From: Sebastes aleutianus
Lineage: Eukaryota; Chordata; Actinopteri; Perciformes; Sebastidae
Assembly: GCA_916700875.1 (NCBI GenBank)
Contig: CAKAKS010000039.1
Span: forward strand, 19,834,367 to 19,898,366
Direction of reading: 5' to 3'
Length of the DNA: 64,000 nucleotides
Notes under the pieces: model-generated
Databases searched by the model: none
Told to the model about the DNA's origin: nothing
The model's input: only the letters and a program-made list of their open reading frames with translations
In this document: positions 12,575 to 24,394 of the stretch, piece after piece
Layout of the letters: the number at the start of each line of letters is the position of its first letter
Numbering within the stretch: position 1 is the first letter of the stretch
Made by a program: the position numbers and the translations under genes

Positions 12575-13590
12575 GACCTTTGAAATGGGTGACTGTCCAG
12601 CATGTCCTTTTTCCAGAATCAGATGGGTTCTATGGGTACCCACAAGTCTCCCCTCTACAGACATGCCCACTTTATGATAATCACATGCAGTTTGGGGCAA
12701 AAACCATGCAGTTGTTTGCATGCAGTACAAATGTATTATTTTCACCTTTTCTAAAATGGTGTATTTAATTATTTTTGATAATTTTATAAAATGACCTGTG
12801 GTGACCTCTAGGATAATAACAGCCTCATGAAACTTTACAGCCATAAACTACAGACCTAGAGCATTCAGAGGATGGATGGCTTTCCTAGATAGATTGACAA
12901 TAAGGTTGTTTCTGAGCAGTTTCCACAACAGAAGTGCTCGCCATCGAATCGCTGAAAAATGAAATTCTTGCAGAAATCTCCAAATGTCAAACGTTTTTGA
13001 TACCAAATCACAGCATGACTTTTTCTATGGTGTTCCTCGAGGTCTTGGTGTCTTAATGTGGTATTTTGGAGGGATTATTGATCATTTTGATCAATTCTTG
13101 AGTAGTAAAAAATGGTTAAATTTTGCACCAAATCTGTGTAACAAATGGTATCAACCTAAAAATTGCTGCAACAATTTATGAGACATAAATGAGCATGATG
13201 ATGGTCATCATATACTTCTATCATAATGTTCTAAACCCTTAAATACTTTTACAATATAATAATATACAATTTATTTCAGAACGTTAAATAACCCTCCAAA
13301 TTTACGCTCAATTTTGGTGAGGAAAAACTGGCATGGCTATTTTCAAAGGGGTCCCTTGACCTCTGACTTCAAGATATGTGAATTAAAACTCTGAGATGAA
13401 CTGAGTGAAAACTGTATCTTATAAAACAGATGTTGACAAACTGCATAATTCGCAGCTGAAAAAAGGTAATAAATCGCAATATATCTTATCGCAATACTCA
13501 GTATATTGCAAATTTGCAACAAGATCATATCGTGACTTAAGTATCGTGATAATATCGTATCGTGGGGCCTCTGGTCATTCCCACATAGTT
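12575..13590 (-). repeat. Interspersed repeat with ATCGTGATA-type end
   Basis: The right end (about 13,470-13,590) is rich in 'tatcgtgata/atatcgtatcg' words. The interior around 13,015-13,060 and 13,280-13,370 is the reverse complement of parts of 56,210-56,370. It therefore belongs to the same family as the copy in saal1 intron 2. I see no open coding frame. The class is unknown. Confidence 0.65.
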
Positions 13591-13689
13591 AAAATATATA
13601 TACTTTTTCAGTCCCACGAAAGAAAATTGCTCTGTTGACCAACTGTGGTATAATTGTGGAGCTGTAAAATGTCAGACACAACCCTGTGA

Positions 13690-13860
13690 AAACAATTTTA
13701 ATCACAGATATTATTACAATTATATTATTAATTATATGAATACAAAAATAACAGCCAAACCCTGACAAGTCAATAGAGGAGCTGAGTCATAAACAGAGTT
13801 GCACCTTTGATAAATTGATAAATACACTCTCTACATCTGCAGTTACTTTGAAACACGGTC
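13690..13860 (-). other. Possible relic of a mucin 3'UTR
   Basis: Around 13,784-13,835 the sequence shares CATAAACAGAGTTGCA exactly, and then a looser match (TTTGAT, AAATA, CTCTCTACA), with 27,658-27,720. The latter is the muc2 3'UTR at its polyadenylation signal. The orientation is the same relative to transcription. It could be the end of a lost tandem mucin or a dispersed repeat present in both places. Confidence 0.35.
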
Positions 13861-14274
13861 ACAGGTTGTCATTGGCAAAATGGTCGCCAATCTTAACTGA
13901 TATGAGTCTGTGAGGGCGCAGACACCAAAGAGAGATAGTGATGGAAAATGAATGAAAGCCCTCATTCTTGAAGTATTTTGGTTTAGTTTCTGTCTGTGTC
14001 TATTTGCAAACCTAAATGATCTGAAACCAGTGACAAGCTCAGTGCAAAACATCAACTTCCACATTATAGGATTGTGGGTATGGCTCCCTAACGTAATAAC
14101 ACATCCCTATAATGTGGTAATCCGTCTCAGTGAAATTGAAATTCAACCAGGAATTATAGATTCAGCAAATTCGTGCTTAATATAAGGTGAATTAATGACT
14201 AATAAGAAAGACGTCTTTCAAGATCAGTTACTGGTTTTGTGATGAGAGTAGTGGTCATCATCAGTGGGGCTTAC

Positions 14275-14386
14275 CTTCTTCCATCAGCTGTTGCATATCT
14301 GCAGTTTTTTCACTGGCAACAGGAAGACACCTGGTCAGGTACAGAGGAAATCCTGCTGCACACACACCAGTATCCATCTGTTCCAT
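14275..14386 (-). other. Orphan coding-exon-like segment (37 codons)
   Basis: ATG at 14,384-14,386 opens a frame of 37 codons plus one base ending in a good donor (GTAAGC). It reads MEQMDTGVCAAGFPLYLTRC and continues to MQQLMEE. No acceptable second exon was found between here and the muc5 promoter. I do not recognise the sequence. It may be a transposon exon, a remnant, or chance. Confidence 0.25.
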
Positions 14387-14879
14387 AACTTGGCTCGGTC
14401 ACCTAGTGAAACAGAGAAACGTGTAGTGTGAAAGCTATTACAGTCAGATTTACAGTACATGCAATCATTAAAAGATCAAAACAACAATCAACCTTTTGCT
14501 GAAATGTTATTCATATAGTTTTGTCATCCACCTGTCTGGATTGTATTACACTGTGGCTTCATATAAAATGCCAGATATAATATTACAGTTACAATACCAC
14601 ACCTTGTATAAATACAAAAACCTTTGGAGTTCAAAATATTTTATCTAGAGCTCTTTGATCAACACCTCTCAGATGTAGCCGCAGCAACACAGCCGACATC
14701 AAAGCCTTCCGTAAGCCTTAAAATCTCATTAACACAGGAATAATTTCCAAAACTTACTAAAGGACCTGAATTTAGCGACTGAGACCGTAATGACTTATGC
14801 CAAAAAACTGCTGACTTACTATTTCTGGAGAGAAGTTGATCCAGCAACTATAACTTCTGAAACTTTATTTGAATCATCA

Positions 14880-15060
14880 CATATAGGTACATTCATGAAA
14901 TTTGACATCTGCATTTAACCCATCCTAAGCTTTTAGGAGCAGTAGGCTGCTGCCAAGCGCCCAGGGAGCAACTTGAGGTTCAGTGTCTTGCTCAAGGACA
15001 CTTCGACATGCAGACAGTGGAGCTGTCATTGGCTCTGCCACAGCCAACCCCGCCACTTAA
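14880..15060. repeat. Common teleost interspersed repeat
   Basis: The segment with 'gtgtcttgctcaaggacac' is, from memory, widespread in fish genomes. It has no coding capacity here. Confidence 0.5.
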
Positions 15061-15073
15061 AATGCATAGCTTC

Positions 15074-15606
15074 TTAAAGGTACAGTGTGTAATCTGGCGG
15101 CATCCAGCGGTGAAGTTGCAGATTGTAACCTCTCCCATGTGCCAAGCGTGTAGAACAACTACAGGGGCCGACGTAAAAATGCAAATGGCCTATCTGCTGT
15201 TGTAGGAGTAGAGTGGGTCATTTGGAGCAGAGCCAGTGCGTAGAGTGTGTTTGTGTGTACGTGGGAAGTGAGTGGTGAAGCAAGAGAGAGAGAGAGAGAG
15301 AGCGGCGACAAATGTGTGTGAGCAAACAAGTGAGCGAGTGGCGCAGAAGACTGTTAGTTTAGCTTTGAGATTATCAAGTGAATGTACAGCGGAAGTTGCA
15401 GTTTGTGCAGAAATAAATGCTGCAGCTCCTCGCGACCAACAGAGGTTTACTGTGTCTTGTTTCCCGGTGGCTGAGTGAAGTGACGGGGGTTTACTCCGGA
15501 GTGAGTAACGTTATTGACTCCGGCCCAAGCAGGAAAAGTTAACACAGTAGTTTATCCGACAGTAGTTCAACACTCAATTTAAATAAATTATTCTGTTTTT
15601 CAAGCT
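15074..15606. mobile_element. Left end of a TTAAAGG-terminus element, with a GA microsatellite
   Basis: It begins TTAAAGGTACAGTGTGTAAT at 15,074, like the MITE termini at 10,361 and 42,398. No matching right end is nearby; the closest inverted match is at 25,552-25,571. A short (GA)n run lies at about 15,283-15,302. Confidence 0.55.
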
Positions 15607-15608
15607 GC

Positions 15609-15727
15609 ATGGCCGGATACATCAACAACTCTCTCTCCATTGCACGAATGGATGACCAGAACATCGTCAACGAGTTTTTACCCAGTCAGATGATCACTCA
15701 GGATGGCATGAATGTTTCTTCCTGCAG
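15609..15727 (+). other. Orphan first-exon-like segment (39 codons)
   Basis: ATG at 15,609-15,611 in good context (gcATGGCC) opens 39 codons plus two bases, ending CAG before GTTTGT. It starts MAGYINNSLSIARMDDQNIV. I do not recognise it, and no downstream exon is evident. It may be the first exon of a transposon-encoded gene whose remainder was displaced by nested insertions. Confidence 0.3.
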
Positions 15728-16164
15728 GTTTGTTCTCCTTTAAGCCATTTATAGTCATGCAAACAGAAAGGCTTGCCATGACACATAGCAAACAGAAAGG
15801 CTTGTCCTGACGCACAACAAACAGAAGGGTTTGCCTGTTACACAGTAGTTAAAACAGTCAAATTTAGCTGAAACCTATTAATGAACTGGGGGTTTTCATG
15901 GATATGTGTTATATTTTTGTCAGTATTTTAGTTTGTTTAGTCAGCGATTCTGGAGAAAGACTGTTGATATTTGAACTGAACACCCAAACAAATACCCCCC
16001 TCCAGATTTACTGTCCCTCTCGCTCCCACTGCCTTTCTCTTTATACATCCATGGCATTTCTCCTGTCCTGTGAACGAGCACGAACGCTCCTTGTTGCTGA
16101 TTGGCTGGAACAGTGTTGTATGGCTCAAGTTTGTTTGTTTCCCATTTACAGAGCCAGGGCCGCG

Positions 16165-17346
16165 TATAGATCAGACTGGCATCGCGTCATCACCAAGGCC
16201 ACGCCCCAATTTGGGGGATAGAAAACCGAAGATCCCATAGACGTCAATGCAATTTGATGTGTGACGTTTGAAATGTTTGTTTTATAGACATGTCTGATAT
16301 TTATTTTGTGACCTTGCCTGAAACTGAGGGTTTGCGATACTTTAATGGTTGATCGTCGTGCTTCAGTCTTCCCCTGTCCGAGTGGGTGAATAACCCAACA
16401 CAGTGGCAGGATATTGCTTATCCGGAAATCTATAAAGTTGTGCAGGCATGACGTATTTTTGTAGGCCAACTCGGAAATTAGAATCACACGGGTTCCCTCA
16501 ACAAAAAGACAATGGGATTTTTCCATTGGGTTTTGGATTATGAAGAAAACAATCTCTGTGGCGAACAAACGTTTATACTACTTACAAGTTTTGTTCCGTA
16601 AAATAATATCCACAAATGAACATCACTTTTAGGATTTTTGAGGTGTGAATGCAATCGCCCGAAGTAAAAAGCTAACGTTAGGCTATAAACTAACTACACG
16701 GTCGCATGAGCGCGAGTATACAAAACGAGGCTGTAAAGGTGGACGAGTCAGCGTGATGACGTCTTGTAGTCTCATTTAGCCACTTGTTAGCAACAGTCTT
16801 TTTTAAGACGCGTAAAAGCTTCAAAATTCACAAGTGGAGTATTTACTGACGTATTTTATATTGTAGAACAAAACGTTAAAAACCCTTTAGCTTGTGTTAA
16901 CTACAGACCTTATTTTAGGCATATAACTAAAAACCCATTTAAAAAACCCATTGACTTCCAGGCGGGGAAACCGGGTTTTAGGACTCATTCTTGCTGCACT
17001 CTATAACACTACATTTGATTGAATCAGCAGGTATCGTTAGGCTAAGTGTTGTCTGTAAATAATCAACCTGTTAATAGCCAACTTTGATCTTTAGGCTGAG
17101 ATGTAGTTGGGAGTTACTGCTATACTGTGTGACTGAACTGTCACAACATCATTTGAGGATTTACTACACTGACTGTGAATATTCACGTATCTTATTTGCC
17201 TCAAATCTCAGTGTGAAAGCCTTGGTTAACCCGCTACAGAAACAGCTTTTCTGCATTTCCCCATTTCTATCAATATGTGACAGCGAGTTTCTTTCCCCCA
17301 AAAGGGGGCACGGCCTTGGCGATGACTCAATGCCCGTCTGGTCTAT
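16165..17346. mobile_element. 1.2-kb DNA element with about 40-bp imperfect inverted ends
   Basis: The left end (16,165-16,207) and right end (17,303-17,346) are imperfect reverse complements, sharing CATCACCAAGGCC-like and ACGCCCC/GGGGGCA blocks. The interior 16,440-16,900 is closely similar to 26,070-26,510 in direct orientation. No transposase frame is present. Confidence 0.7.
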
Positions 17347-17449
17347 GAACACCAGATTGTTTCTTCAGCGCACACAAACCCAACAGACAGCTAGTAGATC
17401 GTGAGAAGAAAAGTGTATTGGATTCCAAGGAAAAACATGGCCATGTTTG

Positions 17450-17645
17450 TCCTTGGAGGAGCTCCCAGTAGCCATTTGAATACATGCAAAATAATGGCAT
17501 TTGCATGGCATTGTCGGTGTTTGTCCTTGGAGGAGCTCCCAGGACAAGCATGGCATTGGGAGCTCCTCCAAGGACAAACATGGCATTGGCCACGTTTGTC
17601 TTGGAGGAGCTCCCAATGCCCTGTTAGTAGCTATTTGAGTACATG
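17450..17645. repeat. Clustered direct and inverted copies of a GGAGGAGCTCCCA block
   Basis: The word GGAGGAGCTCCCA, with neighbouring TTTGTCCTT, occurs in three direct copies (about 17,456, 17,530 and 17,602) and one inverted copy (about 17,553). A 'catgcaaaataat' word also occurs twice. Local hairpins are possible. Confidence 0.75.
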
Positions 17646-18049
17646 CAAAATAATTTAATATTCCACTTTTGTTTCAAAGAACCCCAGATGAACCGTAATC
17701 ATCACGTAAAAGTAATCATACTTTAGCAATTTCAAGCTTTTATAAGGCTAAACGTGCTGTGATGGTCACAGGCTATATGATCATCCCACCATCTGCAGTG
17801 ATTAATAACCTCCTGAATAAAAAAACAAAACTGAATGCAATGTTTAAACATTGTTATTGTGGACTCGAGGGTGGTAAAACATAGTTAGCGTGTGAAGGAC
17901 AAAGTCCCTAAGGCTACACCCTAAAAAATGTGATCAATGGTTTACTTAAAAAAATTAAGGCAACAAAGTGACACGTAATATAATTGAGTAGATTTTACTA
18001 CTACAAATTTGATTAAAAAGTATTGAATAAATTAAGTAAATCCAAATTA

Positions 18050-18470
18050 ATTTCACAAGGAAAACTGATTTATATTTACAGAATATCTGGGTGAAATTGA
18101 TTTAGATTTACTGAATATTTGGGTAAAATTGATTTATATTAATTATTTATCTTGGTGAAATTGATTTACATTTACTGAATATCTGGGTGAAATTGATTTA
18201 TATTAATTAATTATCTTAGTGAAATTGATTTATATTTATTAATTATTTGGTTGAAATTGATTTATATCAATTAATTATCTTGGTGAAATTGATTTATATT
18301 TATTAATTATCTGGGCAAAATTGATTTATATTTACTGAATATCAGGATCAAATTGATTTATATTTACTGAATATCAGGGTAAAATTGATTTATATTTACT
18401 AATTATTTGGGGGAAATTCATTTATATTTACTAATTATTTGGGTAAAAATGATTTGGATTCACTATATAA
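18050..18470. repeat. AT-rich minisatellite, unit about 32 bp
   Basis: About a dozen degenerate copies of a unit around 'aaattgatttatatttact' followed by 'gaatatctgggt' or 'aattatttgggt'. It lies inside the left part of the 6.1-kb element. Confidence 0.85.
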
Positions 18471-19593
18471 AATACATAATATCAACTAACATTTTAACAC
18501 ATTGTTGCTTGAATCCATTCAATAATATTGATTGTCACTTTGTTGCCACAAATTTTCTATGTCTAATCTACTAAATATCATGCCTTTTTGGTGCCACAGT
18601 TTACTTCGGTTGGGCCAACAGATCACAATGCATAAGTACAGCAGGTAAACATTTATTTGAGCCATTTATAAATTATTAAGTTTCTCCAATGTTTTTACAA
18701 CAATAAAGTAGAGAGGGGCTATAATAAAACAAAGAAAGAAACCATGCATGTGTACAACAGGGATACAATTAATATTTACCTGACAAATGTATACTTGAGA
18801 CTACTTGACAGACTTGGAGTGATGAAAAGGCTAAATTTACCAAAACTGCACAATGACCTATAACCTCTGCCCATCACTTTATTACAGGCACAGATTCCTT
18901 TTTTTGGATGTGATTAAAGGTTTAGTCCTGATAGTTTATTGCATTTAAATTACGTTGTATGTTTTCAGACTGCAATTATTTTTTTAAATTTGAATATGAA
19001 ATATTTTTTTATGACATGCACTAATTGAAATCCTCAGGGCCATTATGTTTTTCAAACAGCTAAAAGTAAGCGATAAAATATCACATGTTAATTGACTTAC
19101 AGTTTGGGATAAGGTCAAGTGCTTACATTTGCCTTACATCTTCACTACTGGCTAAAATAGGACTCTGGACAATCACATTATTCATTTGTTAAAATTCCCC
19201 AATTAAAACCTATTAAATTTGCATCCCTGGTGTACACAGTAGAATCACAAGGTACAAGAACAGCTACCTGTGGCATTATTAAGTCAAAAACATAATACCA
19301 CTCCCCTCAAATGAGTATGATTGTTTCTTTCTAAATAACCACCTGCAACACTGAAACTTGTGCATTTTACAAAAATAACTAACCCTTGGAAGTAACAATG
19401 TGACAGTTTTCACAATTACTTAACAATTCCCTTCATTCTGCAAGGGTCCATTTTCTTAAGCTAGTAGCTTATTCTTGACGCTGTTCACTTTTGGGGACAA
19501 ATTCAAACAATCCAGCTTGAGGAAGAGTTTCTGGAAGACTTCAAGCGTGTACCTGAGCTCCTTTGGATAGGCGAGGTTCACTGCATATGCCAA

Positions 19594-19654
19594 GCAAGGA
19601 GCAAGGAGCAAGGAGCAAGGAGCAAGGAGCAAGGAGCAAGGAGCAAGGAGCAAG
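19594..19654. repeat. Heptanucleotide array (GCAAGGA)8.7 inside the SAMD3-like last exon
   Basis: Eight full 7-bp units (594-649) plus a partial one. Because 7 is not a multiple of 3, the array shifts the frame between the 5' and 3' halves of the exon. The translated repeat cycles through a PCSLLLA heptapeptide. Confidence 0.9.
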
Positions 19655-20829
19655 CCCTTGGAAAGTTACCCAGAGCAGTCAGAACTTTCATGCCCTCGAT
19701 CACAACACCGATGTCGCCGGGAACCTCTGAAGTATTAGTCTTGATGTTGTAGATTTTCATCCTCTGTACAGCAAGGTCCTGTGACACACTGTCTTCATCA
19801 GCATCCTGAAATAGCACAAACATTGTATTTCAGAGTATGCAGCCGATAGAGAAGGTCCTAATTGAACATCTCCCAAATTGCTTCTAACCCTTTGGAGAAG
19901 AAAATCTGGGGCTGTCAAAGCTGTTGCACATCAGTGTTTTAGAAAAATCTGAAATAATGTACTTGCAAAAGCATATTTTTATGCCAGGTAAGTTAAAAAA
20001 GATCCAATCAGATCACCAACAAATCAAAACAATTCAGTGACACCAGAGATGATGGTCTGAACTGACTCACAGTTGTAAATATTTATAAATGAAATTTTTG
20101 AAATTAAATCAATCCAGTGCTCCATAAATTAATTTCTTCCTTGCACTTGTGTATTGATGAATATTATTATATTATTATTCTACATTCACTAACACAGGCT
20201 GGTCACCTGTCAACCAGTCCTCTATGGCAGTGTACGCTCACTCCTGAAACTTGAAGTAATCCACAGCAACTGGATCAACTCTGCTCCTTAACTTATTTTA
20301 GAAGTTGCCTCAGTCTCTCCGTAAAACTGTCTCTCAGCTGCTTTGTGAATAGCTCTTGGGAAAAAACTCTTAGCTAGGAACTTTTAGGGCCAAATTTTAA
20401 AGAGAAGAAGTCAACTACTGATAACTTGAATTATGTCAGTTGGTAAAATCAGAATGAGATGGTGAGCATTTAGTAACACCTATTTCTACAGTAGTACGTA
20501 CAAATTCCGTAATGGAAAACAAAGACTTTACACACAGAGAGGACAATGATTACTTACACGACTCAACAAACCTATAAAAACCTTGTCAAAAATTACTGAA
20601 GAAATAGAGTTAAGATCGTATTGTGTTATTTGACCTTCCCAAGACATACTGTACAAGGTGCGAAATGAGAGAGAGAGAGAGATCAGTTTCTTTATATTTT
20701 AACATTCAACTTACATCATACTCTTTTAAGAGTTGATCCGTCGATTCCCCAAGGTACACCATCAAACACTAAATGACAACATCTCTGGTCATGTTGATGC
20801 TTGGAAGGCTTGGGGCCTGGAATGACAAA

Positions 20830-21370
20830 AATAAACATAGTTCAAGTTCTATTCAAGTAAAAATCATCCACTGACCTCAAACTGGCCAGAAGATGCAATT
20901 TTTAACACTAAGTGGCTTATATTACTGTTTAACAAACTCCTATCAAGCATCCTTAATGTGCTGTCCAAGTGACCAGTCTACTGAAACACTTCCCGTTATT
21001 ACTGAGGTTTCCAGGGAACCAGCGGGGACTCCAGGAGGTCATTGGTCCCATCAAAGAAAGAGTGCATAGCACATAAACTCCCATAAAACTACAACATTTA
21101 CACCTTTCTTTTTGTATGGATTAAACAAACAACACATTACATTTTAATCAGTGAGCTCTCAATGTGCTGGTAGGCAAATTTTGTTAACTTTGGACCGTCT
21201 CCCCTTGTTTCCAGTTTTTTATGATAAGCTATGCTGCTGGTTGTAGCTTCATATTTATAGTACAGACATGTGAGTGATATCAATCTGATATCATCTACCA
21301 AATTATCTTCCAGCGGTTTGATCACAAAATTCCTAAAAAATAATATTAACAAACATAATACTCATTGAAG
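20830..21370. other. SAMD3-like pseudogene intron, nothing recognised
   Basis: A 71-codon minus-strand frame at 21,137-21,352 has no family similarity I can name. I treat it as non-coding. Confidence 0.4.
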
Positions 21371-23184
21371 GATACCTTGAGTAGGATAGCCTGCAGCCTC
21401 AACCCCATGGTTCCGCCCTTGGAGTAGAAGAGGTTCAGAAGCCTGGGAGTGTATTCATCCAGCTTGGACATGCACTTTGATTCAAGGTGCACAGTTGTGA
21501 TTCTGTGAAACTCATCCTGGATCTGAAAGACCAGTAATAAAACCAGCTTTAAAGCCTCAAATATTACTATTATACAATTTTATGACATCCGTGTTTGCTG
21601 ATTGTTTACCTTCTGGGTTAAATCATCTGACTGTACACTGCGGGATTCCTGATGGAAGTACCAACTTCTCAATTCGGTCATCAATCATCACTCGGAGCTT
21701 TGCCTACATCTCTGCCAGCCTGACAAGAATGTGAATAGACAAAAGTTCAATAGCATCACAAGCAGAAGTTTAAAGATGAGACAAGACATACAGTGAGTAA
21801 CGTAATTAAGAGGCTGGAGTGTGCCACCAGAATAGAAAAAAAAATAGAACTAATTAATTTATTAATTAGATTGTTAATGTAATTAAAGTATATTTAAATT
21901 TGCCAATTACAAATATTTCCTTATTCTGTATTTAATCAATAACATAATTGTAATATTAGTATTTGTTGTTTAGTATGTGTTGATACTGTATATATTACAT
22001 TAAAATTTAGTTTATAGGGTTTTTGTCTGAAATCTAAAAAAAATTCAGAATAAATTATTATTACTATTATTTACAATATTACAAGAAGAACATGTGATTA
22101 ATTTGAGTAATATAAATTGTAACTAGGGTGTGGAAAAGTATGCACAAACCATGTGTTATCATAGCTTAATTATATGTCTATGAGAAATGAGTGATCAGTA
22201 TTTTACATTTTCTGCTGCTTTAATTCAAATTCAGGTTGGAACTACAGGGTTTTTTGAACATCACTGATAATCAAAACTGAAGCAAATCTGCTTTCTAACC
22301 TGCAAAAGTTGATACAAAAAAAGCTAGTATTAACCAAATTTTGTATTGCAAAACAAACGGTGTACAAAACATTACACAACATGTACTGTATGTGAAACAT
22401 TGTATCACATCAGATTGTGTATTGAATATAAGTGTGATACATACCTGTTGATAGATTTCAGTCAAAGACTCTTGATGCACCTGGAAAGACATTCATATTA
22501 GCTTTAATTCATGTAGCTGGTATGTCAATATACAGTAAAAAGATCACTTTCACCGTCTGTGGCATATTCTACAGATGTCTAGACATTGAAACTGTAGTAA
22601 TGTTGCTGGTATGATGTCAATAAAATGTCAAACGGTCATTTTGACTGTCTATCTTTGCTGTGAACGGCGCAGCACACGGAAAACAATAGACGAGACCAGT
22701 AATCTGTAGAAGAGACGCAGCTCTGCAGCCACGCTGCGCTGCTCAAGCGGTAACTAGTTTACTGACCTCAAACCCGCATTCACTAACGAGGCTTGGTGTA
22801 ATCTGTCCGCATGAGCTGCAAACACTGTTTGAAAGTAACGCTACTCCAACAGAGTCAAAGTAAAGCGGGTCGGTTCTACCATCTGAATCCCGCTGTGGCC
22901 TCATAGCACTGTGAACAGAGACGTTAAACTGCGAGGCTCTGTGAATTAGTGATTAACAGCAACCAGAACATTCACTAAACACAATCACGAACTTTAGAGA
23001 GAGAGAGAAAGAGGAAATAACGCACTTTCAAAATGTAATGACAAACCCCGATTAAACTACTGATTTATAGGCAACAAAAGCCGACAAGTTGGTAACTGCT
23101 TTTAACAGTTTACTTGAGAAAACGAAATGTAGTAACATCAAATATCTCTTATAATTAATCACCTCTGAGAGCAGGAAAGTTTGT

Positions 23185-23225
23185 TTAAGTTTAATTGTGC
23201 ATGTTAATGCACAATTAAACAGGTG
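23185..23225. repeat. Short perfect inverted repeat
   Basis: The 13-bp word GTTTAATTGTGCA is followed six bases later by its exact reverse complement TGCACAATTAAAC. It is a strong small hairpin inside the 6.1-kb element. Confidence 0.8.
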
Positions 23226-24394
23226 TGGGGTCTGGCTACTTGCTGGCGTTAGCTAGCTTGTTAGTGTGGGGGATGGGTGGAAGCTCCCATGAACATGTGT
23301 AAAAGTAGATTAGCTGGTATATTAAAAGGCATTATATGTGGTATAACGTTACACCTGAGAAAGTCACATGAAATTGTGACACTGAGTCAATCTCTTTTTC
23401 AGTCCTTTATGCCTTTAGTTGAATCAAAGATAACACAGACTGACTATGAATACAGGCCAGGCTAAAGTTAACATTAGATAGTTGATTTTTGACTTACAGT
23501 GCAGTAAAGTTGGAATTTTTGGTTACTTGCAGTAACGTAAAACAATGTTAAACTGCTACAGCAACTTGGCTATAAATTGTTCGTTAATAACTAAAAACAG
23601 TTAAACAGGTCTTACCTTTGTGAAAACGGTAAAATGGCGGTCCCTCAATGTGTGGCAGACAATGCTGGAGGTCCATGTGGCGCCAAAATGCCGTGGACGG
23701 AAGTGTAGTAAAGTGATTGAAACTAAAGACATCCCAATGAGTAAAATTTATCAATTTTCTGCATCGTTAATACTGATAAATATAACTGATAAAATATAAT
23801 TAAGTTCTACTCAGTGATTCAAAGCTGATTTTATTCAAACAAAACTAAGTAAAATGCAATTAATAAATCATTGTAATTTGTTCAATTCAGCTCAATGTGA
23901 TTCCAAACTGCATAAAGTCTTTTTTATTATGTAAAAGTTACTATTATTTATTAATTAAATATTAATTAACCCCAATCCCAGTTTTTACAGTGTAGGGCCT
24001 GGTTAGTTTGCAGCATGGAGTGTTTGCTGAATGTGTGCACTGTTTGTCTGTATTCAATTTGTTGTTTCACTGCTTTACTGAAATATTTACACCATGTTTG
24101 TGGTAAAAGAAATTCTGGAATTCAGTATTGGTAATGGTAGTGGTTTCTTTACTCAATACCGAGCCTTTGCAACAATGTCAGGTTAACATTCAGGGCCAAT
24201 TAATCTTGTTCAATTTGTACAGTAATGCAGTGTACATTTTAGGGCATCTTTAAACTTTAGCATCAGTTCTCAGACATCAGGAAACACGGCATGATTCCTT
24301 AGACCAGGGCACAGAAAACACATTGTCAAGTAAGGTGTCTTGTGTCAGGCTGATTCAAAACTAAACTGATGGGACACTCAGCAAACAAACTCAC

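Larger units (their letters stand above)
19456..23690 (-). pseudogene. SAMD3-like (sterile alpha motif domain-containing 3-like) pseudogene
   Basis: Exon-like pieces lie on the minus strand. A possible 5' noncoding exon ends at 23,616. A 48-bp ATG exon is at 22,445-22,492. An N-terminal exon from 21,610 reads KLRVMIDDRIEKLVLPSGIP. Further exons are 21,376-21,522 (DEFHRITTVHLESK), 20,715-20,816 (CLMVYLGESTDQLLKEYD) and 19,456-19,805 (DADEDSVSQDL, then [20 protein letters not shown]). I recognise these as the SAMD3-like family abundant in fish; its molecular role is not known to me. Breaks are in-frame stops in the N-terminal exon and at 20,769-20,771, a frame slip after LPSGIP, and the heptamer array at 19,594-19,654. 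Confidence 0.7.
17915..23994 (-). mobile_element. 6.1-kb DNA-transposon-like element carrying a SAMD3-like gene
   Basis: The left end reads TACACCCTAAAAAATGTGAT. The right end, reverse complemented, reads TACACTGTAAAAACTGGGAT. The bounded region holds the broken SAMD3-like gene in the orientation expected for transcription from the right end, plus a minisatellite near the left end. That the gene is element-borne is inference from the matching ends and from the multi-copy nature of SAMD3-like genes in fish. No transposase domain was identified. Confidence 0.5.

Noticed and set aside
16146..16568. 140-codon minus-strand frame
   Set aside because: Spans the end of a repetitive element; the corresponding 26-kb copy does not keep it open in the same way.
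17327..17658. Overlapping small frames on both strands
   Set aside because: Products of the GGAGGAGCTCCCA repeat cluster, which leaves several frames open.
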